DNA of 64,000 bases from NCBI GenBank assembly GCA_039640505.1, contig CP046865.1, positions 1,054,001 through 1,118,000 on the forward strand, in the 5' to 3' direction. Below are positions 16,262 through 25,712 of this stretch, one piece after another. Each line of letters opens with the position of its first letter. Positions within the stretch are counted from its first letter, which is position 1. Under the pieces are notes generated by a model, which did no database searches, had not been told where the DNA came from, and worked only from the letters and a program-made list of their open reading frames with translations. A program made the position numbers and the translations under genes. This DNA comes from Rhodobacteraceae bacterium Araon29 (lineage in GTDB: Bacteria; Pseudomonadota; Alphaproteobacteria; Rhodobacterales; Rhodobacteraceae).

Positions 16262-16899
16262 GCAAGGGCACAAAAACAGCAGTGCCGACTAACATTGACG
16301 ATCTTATCAAAATAATTTTCCACCTTTCGGCAGCAAAATCCCGCTTTATTGTCGCCATCGCTGGCCCCCCTGGATCAGGTAAGTCAACCCTATCAAATCA
16401 CTTGGCAAAGTGTTTGGGGCCATCTGCGAAAGTCCTGCCAATGGATGGGTTTCATCTTGATAATGATCGCTTGCAAGAAATGAGTCTGCTGCCCCGTAAA
16501 GGTGCGCCTGAGACATTTGATGCGATGGGCCTTTTGGAGCTTATGCGCAAGATGCGGGACAAGAAGATGTTTTTGTATCCGACTTTCGATCGACAAGAAG
16601 ATAAAACAATCCCGAACTCGGGTGGCATAACTGAGGAAGACAAAATTGTATTGGTGGAAGGTAACTACCTTCTTTTAAAGGGGCCGCCTTGGTCTGAGCT
16701 TTCTCAATTTTTCGACTTAACAGTGGCTTTGGATGTTTGCCGCGAAACTCTTCAATCCCGGCTTATCGCCCGATGGGTCAATCATGGTTTGTCTGAGGTT
16801 GACGCGCGCGCACGTGCCTTAGGCAATGACATGGTGAATGTTACTTGTGTTCTGGAAAATTCGCTTACAGCGGATTATAAACTAAGACTGAACATATAG
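16258..16899 (+). CDS. P-loop nucleoside/sugar kinase family protein, FrcK-like
   Basis: 213 residues from the ATG at 16258, which overlaps the preceding stop as ATGA. A TTG 15 bp upstream (16243) is a less likely start. Walker A GPPGSGKST lies at about residues 36-44, and the protein belongs to the phosphoribulokinase/uridine-kinase-like P-loop group. In rhizobia the close relative FrcK is encoded with the fructose ABC transporter frcBCA. Here no frcBCA is adjacent, but the PfkB-type fructokinase is, so a link with fructose or a related sugar is inferred. The phosphoryl acceptor is unknown. Confidence 0.75.
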   Translation: MSKGTKTAVPTNIDDLIKIIFHLSAAKSRFIVAIAGPPGSGKSTLSNHLAKCLGPSAKVLPMDGFHLDNDRLQEMSLLPRKGAPETFDAMGLLELMRKMRDKKMFLYPTFDRQEDKTIPNSGGITEEDKIVLVEGNYLLLKGPPWSELSQFFDLTVALDVCRETLQSRLIARWVNHGLSEVDARARALGNDMVNVTCVLENSLTADYKLRLNI

Positions 16900-17041
16900 T
16901 TTCGTTTTACATCCAAGAAAAACCAAATCGGTTCTTTGGAAGCATTTTCATTAGTTTATTTTGTTCGGCTACTGGCTGCTAGAATGAAGTTACCTCATGG
17001 GTGTTTCTGCCACCGCCACGACTTTCAATAGATTTGGCATT

Positions 17042-18103
17042 TTACTTTCCTGCCCAAAGCGGCGCCCATAAAATATGCCCTTTTTCATCGCCAATGAGCA
17101 CGTGTGACAAAGAGGCTGTTACGGCAATGGCTGTCACCTCAATACCCGTTGCGCCTCTCAAAACGATTGCATCCTTACTCTCGTCAAGTTCGGCTAATAG
17201 CACTGTGCCGTCCCTAAAGCCTGTAAAAACTGCATTTTCCCCAGACAGAGCGCTTACACAGGTTGCTATTTGTTTGCCGCCATGAGCCACGCAAACGGGT
17301 GAACGGTCCAACGGGCCATGCGTGCCATCAAATGGCCAGCAGATCGCTTCGTCGGCCCCAGATGTGGCAAGATAGGGGGTATCACCAATCCAAGCAAAGC
17401 TCTTTATCTTTGCAGGATATCCTGCCACCGCCAAGTCACCTTTGTCACGTAGACGCCATCCGTGGAGCGCCTTTTCCTGCATAGCTGTAACAACGTACTT
17501 TCCATCTGGACTGAAGGTCACAGCGCCATGAAAACCTTTCCAAACCAGTTTTGATGATTTCCACCGACGCTCGCGGCGCTCCCACAGTGTTACGCCGCCA
17601 TAATGCGCCACGGCCAAACGTTTGCCTTTTGCATCAAAGGCTATTCCTCCCACCGTGCTAACATGCTCTAGCAATGTGGCTTTTGGTTGCCCCTTTGACC
17701 AAACATGTGCTGTTCGGCCCGATGAACAGGCATAATGATCAGGGCTTGTGGCAACGCAATCAACCCATTTGGTGCCGAAGCTAGCCAGTTCCTTAATGCT
17801 GCCGTCAGGCGAAATACGAAGGAACCGACCATCATCTCCGCCGGTTACAATATGATCTCCATCAGCTGCCATACAAAGAACTACGCCTGTATGCGCCTGT
17901 GTCACAGTGTGCGGCAGGCCGGGACGGAAGAACCGTATAGTCCCATCTCCAAACCCTACAGCAATGCAATCCGGTAGGGAAACCGCTCCTGTCACGGGTG
18001 CTTCGAGCTCAAGGCGCATGCCTCTGCGCTCTAGCTCTGTCTCTTCGAACCTTTGGCTAGGCTGCTGACGGGGCGGTAAATCCGAAATTACACCGTCTTG
18101 CAA
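17042..18103 (-). CDS. WD40-repeat protein linked to a COG0523 metallochaperone
   Basis: 353 residues made of about seven WD40-like blades (repeated DG.I/DG.V strands such as [26 protein letters not shown] and [10 protein letters not shown]), so a predicted beta-propeller. There is no signal peptide, so it is probably cytosolic. It overlaps the upstream COG0523 GTPase gene by 16 bp and is therefore translationally coupled to it. In Rhodobacteraceae this WD40-COG0523 pairing recurs near metal-uptake genes, so a role as scaffold or client-delivery partner in metal homeostasis is likely but unproven. Confidence 0.8.
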   Translation of the reverse strand: MQDGVISDLPPRQQPSQRFEETELERRGMRLELEAPVTGAVSLPDCIAVGFGDGTIRFFRPGLPHTVTQAHTGVVLCMAADGDHIVTGGDDGRFLRISPDGSIKELASFGTKWVDCVATSPDHYACSSGRTAHVWSKGQPKATLLEHVSTVGGIAFDAKGKRLAVAHYGGVTLWERRERRWKSSKLVWKGFHGAVTFSPDGKYVVTAMQEKALHGWRLRDKGDLAVAGYPAKIKSFAWIGDTPYLATSGADEAICWPFDGTHGPLDRSPVCVAHGGKQIATCVSALSGENAVFTGFRDGTVLLAELDESKDAIVLRGATGIEVTAIAVTASLSHVLIGDEKGHILWAPLWAGK

Positions 18104-19059
18104 GCTTCAAACCCTTCCCTCAGCCCCATATTTTCAACATTTCGGCCGATGAAGACGACGCGCGAGCTGCGCGGTTTGCCCTTTGGCCAAGCCCCCATTG
18201 GCGATCCGTCCATCAGCATATGAACCCCTTGAAAAACATAGCGTTCCTCGTGACCTTCAAAGTCAAGGATGCCTTTCGATCTTAAAATATCTTGGCCACG
18301 TGTTTGTAAAAGTTGTCCGAACCAGGTTTGGAATTTATCAAAGTCAAGCTTAGTATCAGAAACAAAAGAGACACTAGTGATATCATCGTCGTGGTCGTGA
18401 TCGTGGTCAGAATCGAGGAAGTCTGGTTCCACCTCAAGCACACGGTCCAAGCTGAACGCATTTAGTCCGACGACTTCTTCAAGCGGTACCGCACAACGCG
18501 CAGTTCTGATGATTTTAGCGTAAGGGTTGATTTTACGGATGCGCGCCTCAACACTTTCAAGGTTGTTGACATCGATAAGATCGGTCTTGTTCAACAAGAC
18601 AACATCCGCGAATGCGACTTGCTCTTCAGCCTCGTGATGCTCGCCCAATTGTGTATCAAGGTGCACCGCATCTGCTACCGTGACAATTGCATCCAATTTG
18701 GTACGGTCGGCGACTTCTTGATCAACGAAGAACGTCTGAGCGACAGGGGCGGGATCTGCAAGGCCGGTTGTTTCGACAATGATTGCGTCAAGCTGGTCTG
18801 CACGCTTCATCAGACCGCCGAGAATGCGAATTAAGTCACCACGCACAGTACAGCAAATACAGCCATTATTCATTTCAAAAACTTCTTCATCAGCATCGAC
18901 AACCAGATCATTGTCGATACCTTCCTCTCCAAATTCATTCACGATCACGGCGTATTTCTTGCCGTGACGTTCAGTGAGGATGCGGTTCAATAGGGTGGTC
19001 TTTCCGGCACCAAGAAAACCGGTCAATACCGTTACTGGCACTTGTGAAGATTGTTCCAT
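18088..19059 (-). CDS. COG0523 (CobW/P47K-like) metal-binding GTPase
   Basis: 323 residues from the ATG at 19059, which is preceded by AAAGGA. The upstream ATG at 19074 would start inside that ribosome-site region. Walker A GFLGAGKT is at 14-21, the family-defining CxCC metal motif (C67-I-C69-C70) follows, the guanine-specificity motif is NKTD, and an acidic-histidine stretch (DHDHDHDDD) is near residue 220. The C-terminal CobW domain is intact. Such GTPases (ZigA/ZagA type) deliver zinc to client enzymes under starvation. The divergent Zur-like site at 19299-19312 supports zinc over cobalt. Co-translated with the WD40 gene. Confidence 0.85.
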   Translation of the reverse strand: MEQSSQVPVTVLTGFLGAGKTTLLNRILTERHGKKYAVIVNEFGEEGIDNDLVVDADEEVFEMNNGCICCTVRGDLIRILGGLMKRADQLDAIIVETTGLADPAPVAQTFFVDQEVADRTKLDAIVTVADAVHLDTQLGEHHEAEEQVAFADVVLLNKTDLIDVNNLESVEARIRKINPYAKIIRTARCAVPLEEVVGLNAFSLDRVLEVEPDFLDSDHDHDHDDDITSVSFVSDTKLDFDKFQTWFGQLLQTRGQDILRSKGILDFEGHEERYVFQGVHMLMDGSPMGAWPKGKPRSSRVVFIGRNVENMGLREGFEACKTV

Positions 19060-19298
19060 GATTTTTCCTTTCAATGGGCTGGAATGCGGGCGAGCGTACT
19101 CACAGGTCGGCAGCTGGCATTTCTTTTATCAGTTTGTAATCTATGAATGTCGCAATGCCGCTAACAGACTGCATAAATTCCGGTATGTAAAAGACCGACA
19201 GCCTGCATAAGATGTGCGTCTTGGCCTTTTATTCACCGCATTTTGCTCCTGATTGAAATTGCGCTTGACCTTATCTAACAGATTCTTTACCTGATAAC

Positions 19299-19312
19299 AA
19301 TGTTATAACATT
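19299..19312. promoter_or_regulatory. Zur-like palindromic operator
   Basis: A perfect 14-bp palindrome, AATGTTATAACATT, the core of proteobacterial Zur boxes. It sits 20 bp upstream of the DUF1636 start in the region divergent from the COG0523 gene, where Zur could repress the plus-strand operon directly and possibly the minus-strand one too (its start is 240 bp away). A TTGACC at 19265-19270 may be part of a plus-strand promoter. Confidence 0.75.
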
Positions 19313-19332
19313 ACATGTTAGTAAGGTTCAAA

Positions 19333-19749
19333 ATGGTTGTCGAAACGTCGGTTTTATCAATTTGTCTCACCTGCCGTGATGGTAATGAGGCCCTAACCAA
19401 AACGAGGGGAGGAGCCCGACTTGCGCAGGCGGTGTTGGATCGGATTGATGGCAAAAAGGTGTTTGAGCTCAGAGGCGTGCGCTGCATGAGCCAATGCAAG
19501 CGCCCCTGCATTGCGTCCTTGAGCGCCCGAGAGTGTTTCACCTATGTGTTTGGTGACCTCGATCCTGACCGAGCTGACCATGTTGATGCGTTGTTGGAAT
19601 TTGTGTCGCTATACAACGCAGCCACAGAAGGCTTTCTGAAACGTGAAGACCGTCCAGAAGCTCTTAGGGCAAGCATACTTGGACTCTTTCCACCGATTGA
19701 TAGCAACTCACCGCTTGTGACTTATCTTACCCCAGAATATGCAGTATAA
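19333..19749 (+). CDS. DUF1636 family cysteine-containing metal-related protein
   Basis: 138 residues from the ATG at 19333, which has a TAAGG ribosome site. The upstream ATG at 19315 lies against the operator and is not preferred. Four cysteines occur as CLTC near residue 11 and CMSQCKRPC near residue 50. This spacing recalls thioredoxin-like [2Fe-2S] ferredoxins and is typical of DUF1636. Members cluster with CobW-type GTPases and metal/B12 transporters. As the first gene behind a Zur-like site it probably acts in zinc limitation; its biochemical function is unknown. Confidence 0.8.
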   Translation: MVVETSVLSICLTCRDGNEALTKTRGGARLAQAVLDRIDGKKVFELRGVRCMSQCKRPCIASLSARECFTYVFGDLDPDRADHVDALLEFVSLYNAATEGFLKREDRPEALRASILGLFPPIDSNSPLVTYLTPEYAV

Positions 19750-19803
19750 ACGTGGCTCCGGTCAAAGTGCTGGACTGCTCTAAAACATAAAGGCATATGT
19801 GCA

Positions 19804-20733
19804 ATGAAAGATATAGCAAACGATTTCGTTACGCTCGGAGCGGATCAAAGTGTGTCTGCCACAAGCAAAAAAGCGATCACGGCGGTAAGCCTTTCGGCAC
19901 AGAGCGCCAGTTGGTCCGTGCCTAGAAGTCGCAAGACGATCCTTCATCCAATTAGCTTCGACTTGGCGCCCGGGCGGGTCCTTGGTGTTGTGGGGCCCAA
20001 TGGGGCAGGTAAATCGACACTTCTCAGATTGCTATACCGCTACCACCCTCCCACTACTGGTACTGTGAAAGTTGATGGCACGGACATTTGGTCGATATCC
20101 GCGCGTGATGTTGCCTGCACCATAGCAGCAGTTTTACAAGAGCAACCAACAGATTTTGCGCTAACTGTGCGCGAGATCATCGCGCTTGGGCGCATCCCGC
20201 ATCGCAGAGGCTTCGGTGGGGCAAGTGGAGCACATGATGCACAAATTGTGCAGTTTGCCTTGGAGCGCCTATGCCTTCTAGAATTTGCGGATCGGCAATT
20301 GGGCACTTTATCGGGTGGTGAGCGGCAGCGTGTGATGGTTGCCCGCGCTCTCGCGCAGGAGCCCAGTGTGCTGATCCTCGATGAGCCGACCAATCACCTC
20401 GACATTCGCCACCAGCTTGAAGTCATTGAGCTAATCCGAGACCTACCGCTGACGATTGTAACCTCTTTGCATGATCTTAATTTGGTGGCTGGTGTTTGCG
20501 ATGATGTTCTGCTTTTGAAAGCTGGCCGGTCGCTTGGCTTTGGACCACCGTCTGAGGTGCTGTCCGAGCAGGCGTTGGCCCACGCTTTTGATGTAAGCGC
20601 ACGCCGCGAACGGCTTGCGCCGAGCGATACCGATTACTTCACCTTCCACCTATCGAACAAAGGAATACCATATGAAGAAGTTTCTTCTATCCCCCATCGC
20701 TATCTTTCTAAGTATAGGGGTGGCCTCGGCTGA
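19804..20733 (+). CDS. FecCD-type ABC transporter ATPase
   Basis: 309 residues of the BtuD/FecE/FhuC family. Walker A is GPNGAGKST (about 63-71), the signature is LSGGERQR, Walker B is LILDEPTNHLD, and the H-loop lies in SLHDLNL. An N-terminal extension of about 30 residues precedes the conserved domain. The last 20 or so residues run 62 bp into the start of the binding-protein gene and look unlike family C-termini, suggesting read-through past an older stop. The neighbouring permease is of FecCD type, so the substrate is probably a metal chelate, corrinoid or haem-like compound; Zur-like control points to zinc. Confidence 0.85.
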   Translation: MKDIANDFVTLGADQSVSATSKKAITAVSLSAQSASWSVPRSRKTILHPISFDLAPGRVLGVVGPNGAGKSTLLRLLYRYHPPTTGTVKVDGTDIWSISARDVACTIAAVLQEQPTDFALTVREIIALGRIPHRRGFGGASGAHDAQIVQFALERLCLLEFADRQLGTLSGGERQRVMVARALAQEPSVLILDEPTNHLDIRHQLEVIELIRDLPLTIVTSLHDLNLVAGVCDDVLLLKAGRSLGFGPPSEVLSEQALAHAFDVSARRERLAPSDTDYFTFHLSNKGIPYEEVSSIPHRYLSKYRGGLG

Positions 20734-21607
20734 GACCACCGTGCAAAGCTGCAACCGGGCAGTGACTTTCGACGCGCCTCCAGAGCGGGCCATTTCCAAT
20801 GATGTAAATCTAACTGAGATGATGCTGGTGCTTGGCCTTGCAGATCGCATGGTTGGCTATACCGGCATCTCAGGTTGGAAAACGCTCGATGAAGAGATGC
20901 GCGCAGGCGTTGAAGAACTGCCTGAGCTGTCTGAAAAATACCCTTCCAAAGAGGTGTTGGTCGGAGCGGATGCAGACTTTTTCTTTGCGGGTTGGAACTA
21001 TGGCATGAAGGTTGGCGGCGAGGTTACCCCGGAGACACTAGAACCATTTGGCATTCAGGTGTACGAGCTGACCGAAAGCTGCACCCACATCATGCAGAAG
21101 GATAAAGCCAGCATCGAAGACATGTATAGCGACCTGTTAAATTTGGGGCGCATATTTGGTGTCGAAGATAAAGCAAATACACTTGTTCAGGGCTATCGCG
21201 CGGAACTCGCCGAGTTCACTAACAACCTTGAAACCGGTGCCCCCTTGCGGGTCTTTGTTTATGACAGTGGTGAGGATGCACCTTTTACCGCCGGGCTATA
21301 CGCTATGCCAACGGCGCTTATCGAAGCCGCAGGTGGTGTAAATGTCATGGATAACTTTAATAAAAGTTGGGGCAGCGTCACTTGGGAAGAGGTTGTCGAG
21401 CGCAATCCCGAAGTGATCGTCATCGTCAACTACGGCAATGTGACAGCCGAGCAGAAGCGTGATTACATGATGTCGAACCCAGCCTTTGCAGACCTTGACG
21501 CTGTCAAAAACGACCGCTTCGTGACCTTGGAATATGTTGAAGCAACCCCGGGACCACGCAACATCCGGGCAATCAAGACCCTTGCGAACGCCTTTTGGGG
21601 CCAGTAG
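20672..21607 (+). CDS. Periplasmic metal-chelate-type binding protein (class III)
   Basis: 311 residues from the ATG at 20672, the only start that gives a Sec signal peptide (MKKFLL, hydrophobic core, cleavage after ASA near residue 20). The fold is the BtuF/FecB-like periplasmic-binding-protein-2 family. It opens with CNRAVTFDAPPERAI, typical of such proteins, and has two lobes joined by a long helix (about 170-190). A long in-frame extension upstream (to 20615) would spoil the signal. It sits between the ATPase and permease genes; the ligand is unknown. Confidence 0.85.
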   Translation: MKKFLLSPIAIFLSIGVASAETTVQSCNRAVTFDAPPERAISNDVNLTEMMLVLGLADRMVGYTGISGWKTLDEEMRAGVEELPELSEKYPSKEVLVGADADFFFAGWNYGMKVGGEVTPETLEPFGIQVYELTESCTHIMQKDKASIEDMYSDLLNLGRIFGVEDKANTLVQGYRAELAEFTNNLETGAPLRVFVYDSGEDAPFTAGLYAMPTALIEAAGGVNVMDNFNKSWGSVTWEEVVERNPEVIVIVNYGNVTAEQKRDYMMSNPAFADLDAVKNDRFVTLEYVEATPGPRNIRAIKTLANAFWGQ

Positions 21608-21611
21608 CCGA

Positions 21612-22667
21612 ATGAGTGAGATCACAGGTCCCCAATCTTCAAGCAACCGCAGCAGAGGCGTTATCCCGCTTGTGCTTGGCGGCGTGGCGATACTTGTGGT
21701 CTCACTGTCCATCGCGATCTCAGTTGGAGCCGTTCCAGTGTCTACAAGCACGGTCTGGGGCGTGCTGATTGGTAAACTGTCACCGGATCTTATCGAACAG
21801 ACTTGGAGCAAAGGGCGCCAGGCTATTGTCTGGGACATCCGATTTCCCCGCGCGCTGCTGGCGATGATGGTAGGCGCGGGATTGGCGATTGTCGGCGCGA
21901 GCCTTCAGGCCGTTACCCGTAACCCGCTGGCCGATCCGCATCTTTTGGGTATTTCCTCTGGTGGGGCCTTTGGAGCGATCCTCGCACTTCTTCACACGGG
22001 ATTGTTCATCGGTCTGTTGACGGTTCCGCTTCTGGCCTTTTTGGGGGCGCTATTTGCAACCACCCTAGTGCTTGGTGTGTCACGCTTTGCAGATGCTGCA
22101 AGTGCAGACCGTTTGGTGCTAGCAGGTGTCGCCGTATCGTTTATCATCATGGCTGGCGCAAATGTCTTAATCTTTCTGGGTGACCCTCGTGCAACCCACA
22201 CAGTAGTTTTCTGGATGCTTGGTGGATTGGGCCTCGCACAGTGGAACCAGCTTATCTATCCGTTGGTTATTTTGATCGCCTGCGGTGCTTGGCTCTTTAG
22301 CCAAGCCGGCGCGCTTAACGCAATGACGGTCGGCGATGAAACCGCTTCTACGCTTGGTATCCCGGTTGCTCGGTTTCGCCTAAGTGTCTTTGTCGTAGGT
22401 GCGCTGATCACTGGTGTGATGGTTGCCTTCTCAGGCATCATAGGGTTCATTGGTCTGATGGTTCCGCATATCGTGCGGATGCTGGTAGGAGGAGATTACC
22501 TTAGGGTTTTACCTGTTTCCGCTTTGGTTGGGGCAATCCTTCTGCTTTGGGCCGATATCGCTGCCCGTACAGTTATGGCCCCCGAAGATATGCCCATCGG
22601 GATCATCACTGGCTTAGTCGGTGGCGTATTTTTTGTATGGCTTTTGGGCCGGCGTGGGTCAGCGTAA
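21612..22667 (+). CDS. FecCD-type ABC transporter permease
   Basis: 351 residues from the ATG at 21612, four bases after the binding-protein stop. It has about ten hydrophobic segments and family-typical stretches: RFPRALLAMMVGAGLAIVGA near residue 75, then NPLADPHLLGISSGG and GFIGLMVPHIVRM near the C-terminus. It belongs to the BtuC/FecD/FhuB family that imports cobalamin and metal chelates. It completes an ATPase-binding protein-permease operon headed by DUF1636. No TonB-dependent receptor gene is adjacent in this window. Confidence 0.88.
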   Translation: MSEITGPQSSSNRSRGVIPLVLGGVAILVVSLSIAISVGAVPVSTSTVWGVLIGKLSPDLIEQTWSKGRQAIVWDIRFPRALLAMMVGAGLAIVGASLQAVTRNPLADPHLLGISSGGAFGAILALLHTGLFIGLLTVPLLAFLGALFATTLVLGVSRFADAASADRLVLAGVAVSFIIMAGANVLIFLGDPRATHTVVFWMLGGLGLAQWNQLIYPLVILIACGAWLFSQAGALNAMTVGDETASTLGIPVARFRLSVFVVGALITGVMVAFSGIIGFIGLMVPHIVRMLVGGDYLRVLPVSALVGAILLLWADIAARTVMAPEDMPIGIITGLVGGVFFVWLLGRRGSA

Positions 22668-23056
22668 TCAAAGCGCCTGATACGCTCACAGTTTTAAGTC
22701 TCTCTGTGCAAGTTTGCCCATCACTTTATCCGTCGAATTTAATCCCGCCGTAACATACACTCTGCGATCCATCTCAATATTGCGCTACAGCCTCGTGCCA
22801 ATCTCGTTCGCCATAATTGAGGTTTGCTTCATCATCAGAGCGAACAGGTCATTTCATTTTTTTGAACTAAACCGTATAAGAGATAGCATTGCAAAAGGAA
22901 CTTAAATTGGGTCAAAAAGGAGCTCAAAGGGTTGTGAAACAACCGTCAAGCGCAACATTCATATCCTTTTAAAGATTAGCCTGATCTTGCCAGTCAGACT
23001 CAAGTTTTTTTGCTGTGCCTCAGACAAAGGAACGTACTGATAAAAAGCAGCTCTCG
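22668..23056. other. Intergenic gap, 389 bp
   Basis: Convergent gap between the metal-transport operon and the acyl-CoA synthetase gene. It contains dispersed repeat copy 3 (22892-22918), directly followed by a looser second unit (AAGGAGCTCAAAGGGTT). Nothing else recognisable. Confidence 0.5.
22892..22918 (+). repeat. Dispersed intergenic repeat, copy 3
   Basis: AAAAGGAACTTAAATTGGGT followed by CAAAAA, matching the copies at 3199-3225 and 11555-11581 with one or two changes. A half-similar unit follows directly. Confidence 0.6.
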
Positions 23057-24919
23057 CTAGGCCACTTGAACCTTTGCCTCGAACAGAAAAGCTGACAGCG
23101 CCCTCTCAAGTTCCGCAACAGAGGATTGCTGGCTTTTGGACAGGGTCACGGTAACGCGCATTCCTCGAGAGCCTCCGGCAACAACTTCGACCAGTGGGTT
23201 TGCGACCTTAAGTTCATCCTGCAGCAGTTCCATGACCCTTTGTTTAGCCGCATCACAGCGCAAGCTTGGTTTGAAAATCTTGCCGACAGTGGTCAGGGGA
23301 ATGGTGTCTATGGTTTCAATGATTTTTGGCCAAGCAGGGCGCTCGTCAATTGAGCTTTGCGCATGCTGGTGCAGCTCTTCAATGCTGACGTTGGCATCCG
23401 GTAGCAATTCGACAAAGCACATGGGAAGCTCGCCAGCATAGGCGTCGGGTATTCCAACAGCTGCAGCAAGCGCAACTTCTGGATGCGTAGCCATCGCGTT
23501 TTCAATCATGGCTGGATCAATATTATGGCCGCTGCGAATGATAAGATCTTTTGAACGGCCTGCCACGTAGATACGGCCTTGGGCGTCTTTGTATCCCAGA
23601 TCGCCTGAGTTTAACCGGCCAGCATCGATAGTGCCTTCATTGTGTTCCGGGTCGCGGTAACCGGGCGTAATGTGATCTCCTAAGATTGTAATCACGCCGA
23701 TCTCGTCGGTAGTGCACGGCTCGCCCAAACTTCCGTCCTCGTTCAAATGTAATACTTCGACCTTTGTGTAGGGCAACGCCCACCCAACAGAGCCCACCGA
23801 ACCTGGGCCAGATAATGGATCAATGCTGACAAGTCCGGACGATTCTGTCATTCCAAGTATTTCATGCAGATGGCATCCGGTTACCTCCCTGAAACGTGTC
23901 CCAACAGCAGGGGGCAGTAAGGCGGCGCCTGTCAATCCGGTTCGCAGAGCGCTGATGTCGTTGTCACCCACGGGCTCTTGCAATACCGCGCCAATTGCAG
24001 TTGGAACGCCGCCAACCACAGTCACCTTATGCTGTGCAACAAGCCTCCAGAACCCTTTCACAATCGCAGGATTACGCAATCCGCCAGGCGACATGACGAC
24101 CAGTTCAACCCCAGCCATAAAGGCGCTTAGGCCCGCAACAATAGTTCCGGCGACATGAAACAGTGGCAGTGTTGCCGTCAATATGTCGTCGGATGTGTAT
24201 CCACACATAGCTGCACCGCCAAACGCTGAGACAAGCTGACTGCGATGCGTGTGTGCAACAAGTTTTGGCACACCGGTGGTTCCGCCGGTATGAAAATAGG
24301 CCGCGATATCGTCGCCGCCACGCGGTTCACCAAATATTAGGTGATCATCCGGCTGTTTGGCCAAGGCTTTTCCAAAATCAACGATGCCATCTTCGTCTGG
24401 GGTTCCTGGGGGTGAAACACGAACCAGCACCAAGCCGGGAATCTGGTCGCGCAATTCCAGCGCTTTTTCCCAGATGTCCAATTGTGGATGCGGTCCAAGG
24501 GCGACCAGAATTTTTGCACCCGAAGCCTTGATCAATTCGGCAATGCTTTCAGGTTGCAGAAGAAAGTTGACTGGAACGGCGTAACCGGCTGTTTCTGCGG
24601 CCCACAGCGTTGCATGGGTTTCTATCAAAGACGGCAGCATATAGGCGACGCCCGGTGCAGGGCCGCCCAACGCAGAAAACGCATTCGCAGCGCGTCGGAT
24701 CATTCCCAACAACTGAGCATAATCCATGCGGCGTGGCTGCTCGTCTTGGGCTCCGGTCATCAGCATTGTGATAGCAGTTGAGGTTGGGTGCTGTGCGGCA
24801 CTGGCAATGAATACATCTAGGATACTGCGCTCTGGCAAACGTTGATCAAGCGTCATCTCGGTTTCAAAGCGCTCAAGATCATCACGTGTTCGAATTGTAT
24901 AGTCTTTAAAATTAGCCAT
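23057..24919 (-). CDS. Acyl-CoA synthetase (AMP-forming)
   Basis: 620 residues of the ANL adenylating superfamily. The phosphate-binding loop is HTGGTTGVPK (about 221-230), a GMTESSG motif lies in the middle, and the hinge/C-terminal GRSKDLIIRSGHNI region is near 475-490, where RSGHNI carries the hinge element. Such enzymes activate a fatty or other carboxylic acid to the CoA thioester via an acyl-adenylate. Chain length cannot be predicted. The expected catalytic lysine lies in the C-terminal TTVGKIFK motif. Monocistronic. Confidence 0.88.
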   Translation of the reverse strand: MANFKDYTIRTRDDLERFETEMTLDQRLPERSILDVFIASAAQHPTSTAITMLMTGAQDEQPRRMDYAQLLGMIRRAANAFSALGGPAPGVAYMLPSLIETHATLWAAETAGYAVPVNFLLQPESIAELIKASGAKILVALGPHPQLDIWEKALELRDQIPGLVLVRVSPPGTPDEDGIVDFGKALAKQPDDHLIFGEPRGGDDIAAYFHTGGTTGVPKLVAHTHRSQLVSAFGGAAMCGYTSDDILTATLPLFHVAGTIVAGLSAFMAGVELVVMSPGGLRNPAIVKGFWRLVAQHKVTVVGGVPTAIGAVLQEPVGDNDISALRTGLTGAALLPPAVGTRFREVTGCHLHEILGMTESSGLVSIDPLSGPGSVGSVGWALPYTKVEVLHLNEDGSLGEPCTTDEIGVITILGDHITPGYRDPEHNEGTIDAGRLNSGDLGYKDAQGRIYVAGRSKDLIIRSGHNIDPAMIENAMATHPEVALAAAVGIPDAYAGELPMCFVELLPDANVSIEELHQHAQSSIDERPAWPKIIETIDTIPLTTVGKIFKPSLRCDAAKQRVMELLQDELKVANPLVEVVAGGSRGMRVTVTLSKSQQSSVAELERALSAFLFEAKVQVA

Positions 24920-25712
24920 CTATCTCACTCCCGTTCGTGGTTTGGGTTTAAGGGTTTGTTTGTCAACTTGCAAAACAATCCAGCGCAGTTTCTAGGCACT
25001 TTTTTCTTTGTTGGCACCCTTAGTGCCCGCTGATTGCGCCTAGGATGATCAGCATTGTGAAAAAGAACCAGAGCTTGTCTCTTTCAAGTTCAATCTTGTT
25101 CAGCACGCCATGACATAGGCATTTCGTTAAATATGAATGTCGCATTTGCCACGTCAGTCTCTTACGTATTTGGCCCGCGGATCAGGATGGGCGTGTATAC
25201 TCTTTGGTGCATTATAATGGCTTGGTCGTCTATAATTACTCGAAGTCAATCAAGGGAACAATATATTTAGCCTAGATTGCAAGTCTTGTCTTGGTCCCTT
25301 TGCGGCCATCAACATGCCTTCTTAAGAAATTTCAAAAAAATTCGCGGAATGAGTTCAGGAAGCAGGATAGGTTTTAGGTATCAATTTTTATGTGCATGAA
25401 TAAAGCCTCCGCAAATGTGTGGAAAATTGACTCAGGCTGCCAGCAGCTTGCATATGATCTAGACACTTTCACACCATCTTTGAGGCATTTTGATACTATA
25501 CCTGTGTCCATGTATGATTTGATTATAAGCGGTTCACCATGCGGTTTGACAGGACGGTAGTACCGGCTTTACAAATCGTGGCGTAATTACAAATTTACAA
25601 AGTATGTTTGGAAAGTTGGTGATAAAAGACCATTTTAACGATAGTTGAAGTCTTATTGTGCAATATCGAGAAATTTTGAAATCTGCACAATAGCATCTAA
25701 ATAAGGCAATCA
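24920..25712. other. Long intergenic gap, 793 bp
   Basis: The longest gene-free stretch in the window. It has no recognisable gene, tRNA or repeat. An AT-rich 56-codon ORF (25390-25560, plus strand) is the only candidate inside it and is listed separately. The right end carries the slyX ribosome site. Confidence 0.45.
25390..25560 (+). CDS. Possible small ORF of unknown function
   Basis: 56 codons, ATG to TAG, inside an otherwise empty 793-bp gap. A second in-frame ATG is at 25396. The predicted peptide has an ordinary mixed composition with two internal cysteines and no membrane segment or motif I recognise. The ribosome site is weak. It may well be chance; listed because nothing else explains the gap. 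Confidence 0.2.
   Translation: MCMNKASANVWKIDSGCQQLAYDLDTFTPSLRHFDTIPVSMYDLIISGSPCGLTGR

Noticed and set aside
19075-19298. Cobalamin riboswitch controlling the COG0523/FecCD-type genes
   Set aside because: No B12-box-like conserved stretch was found in either orientation, while a clear Zur-like palindrome is present.
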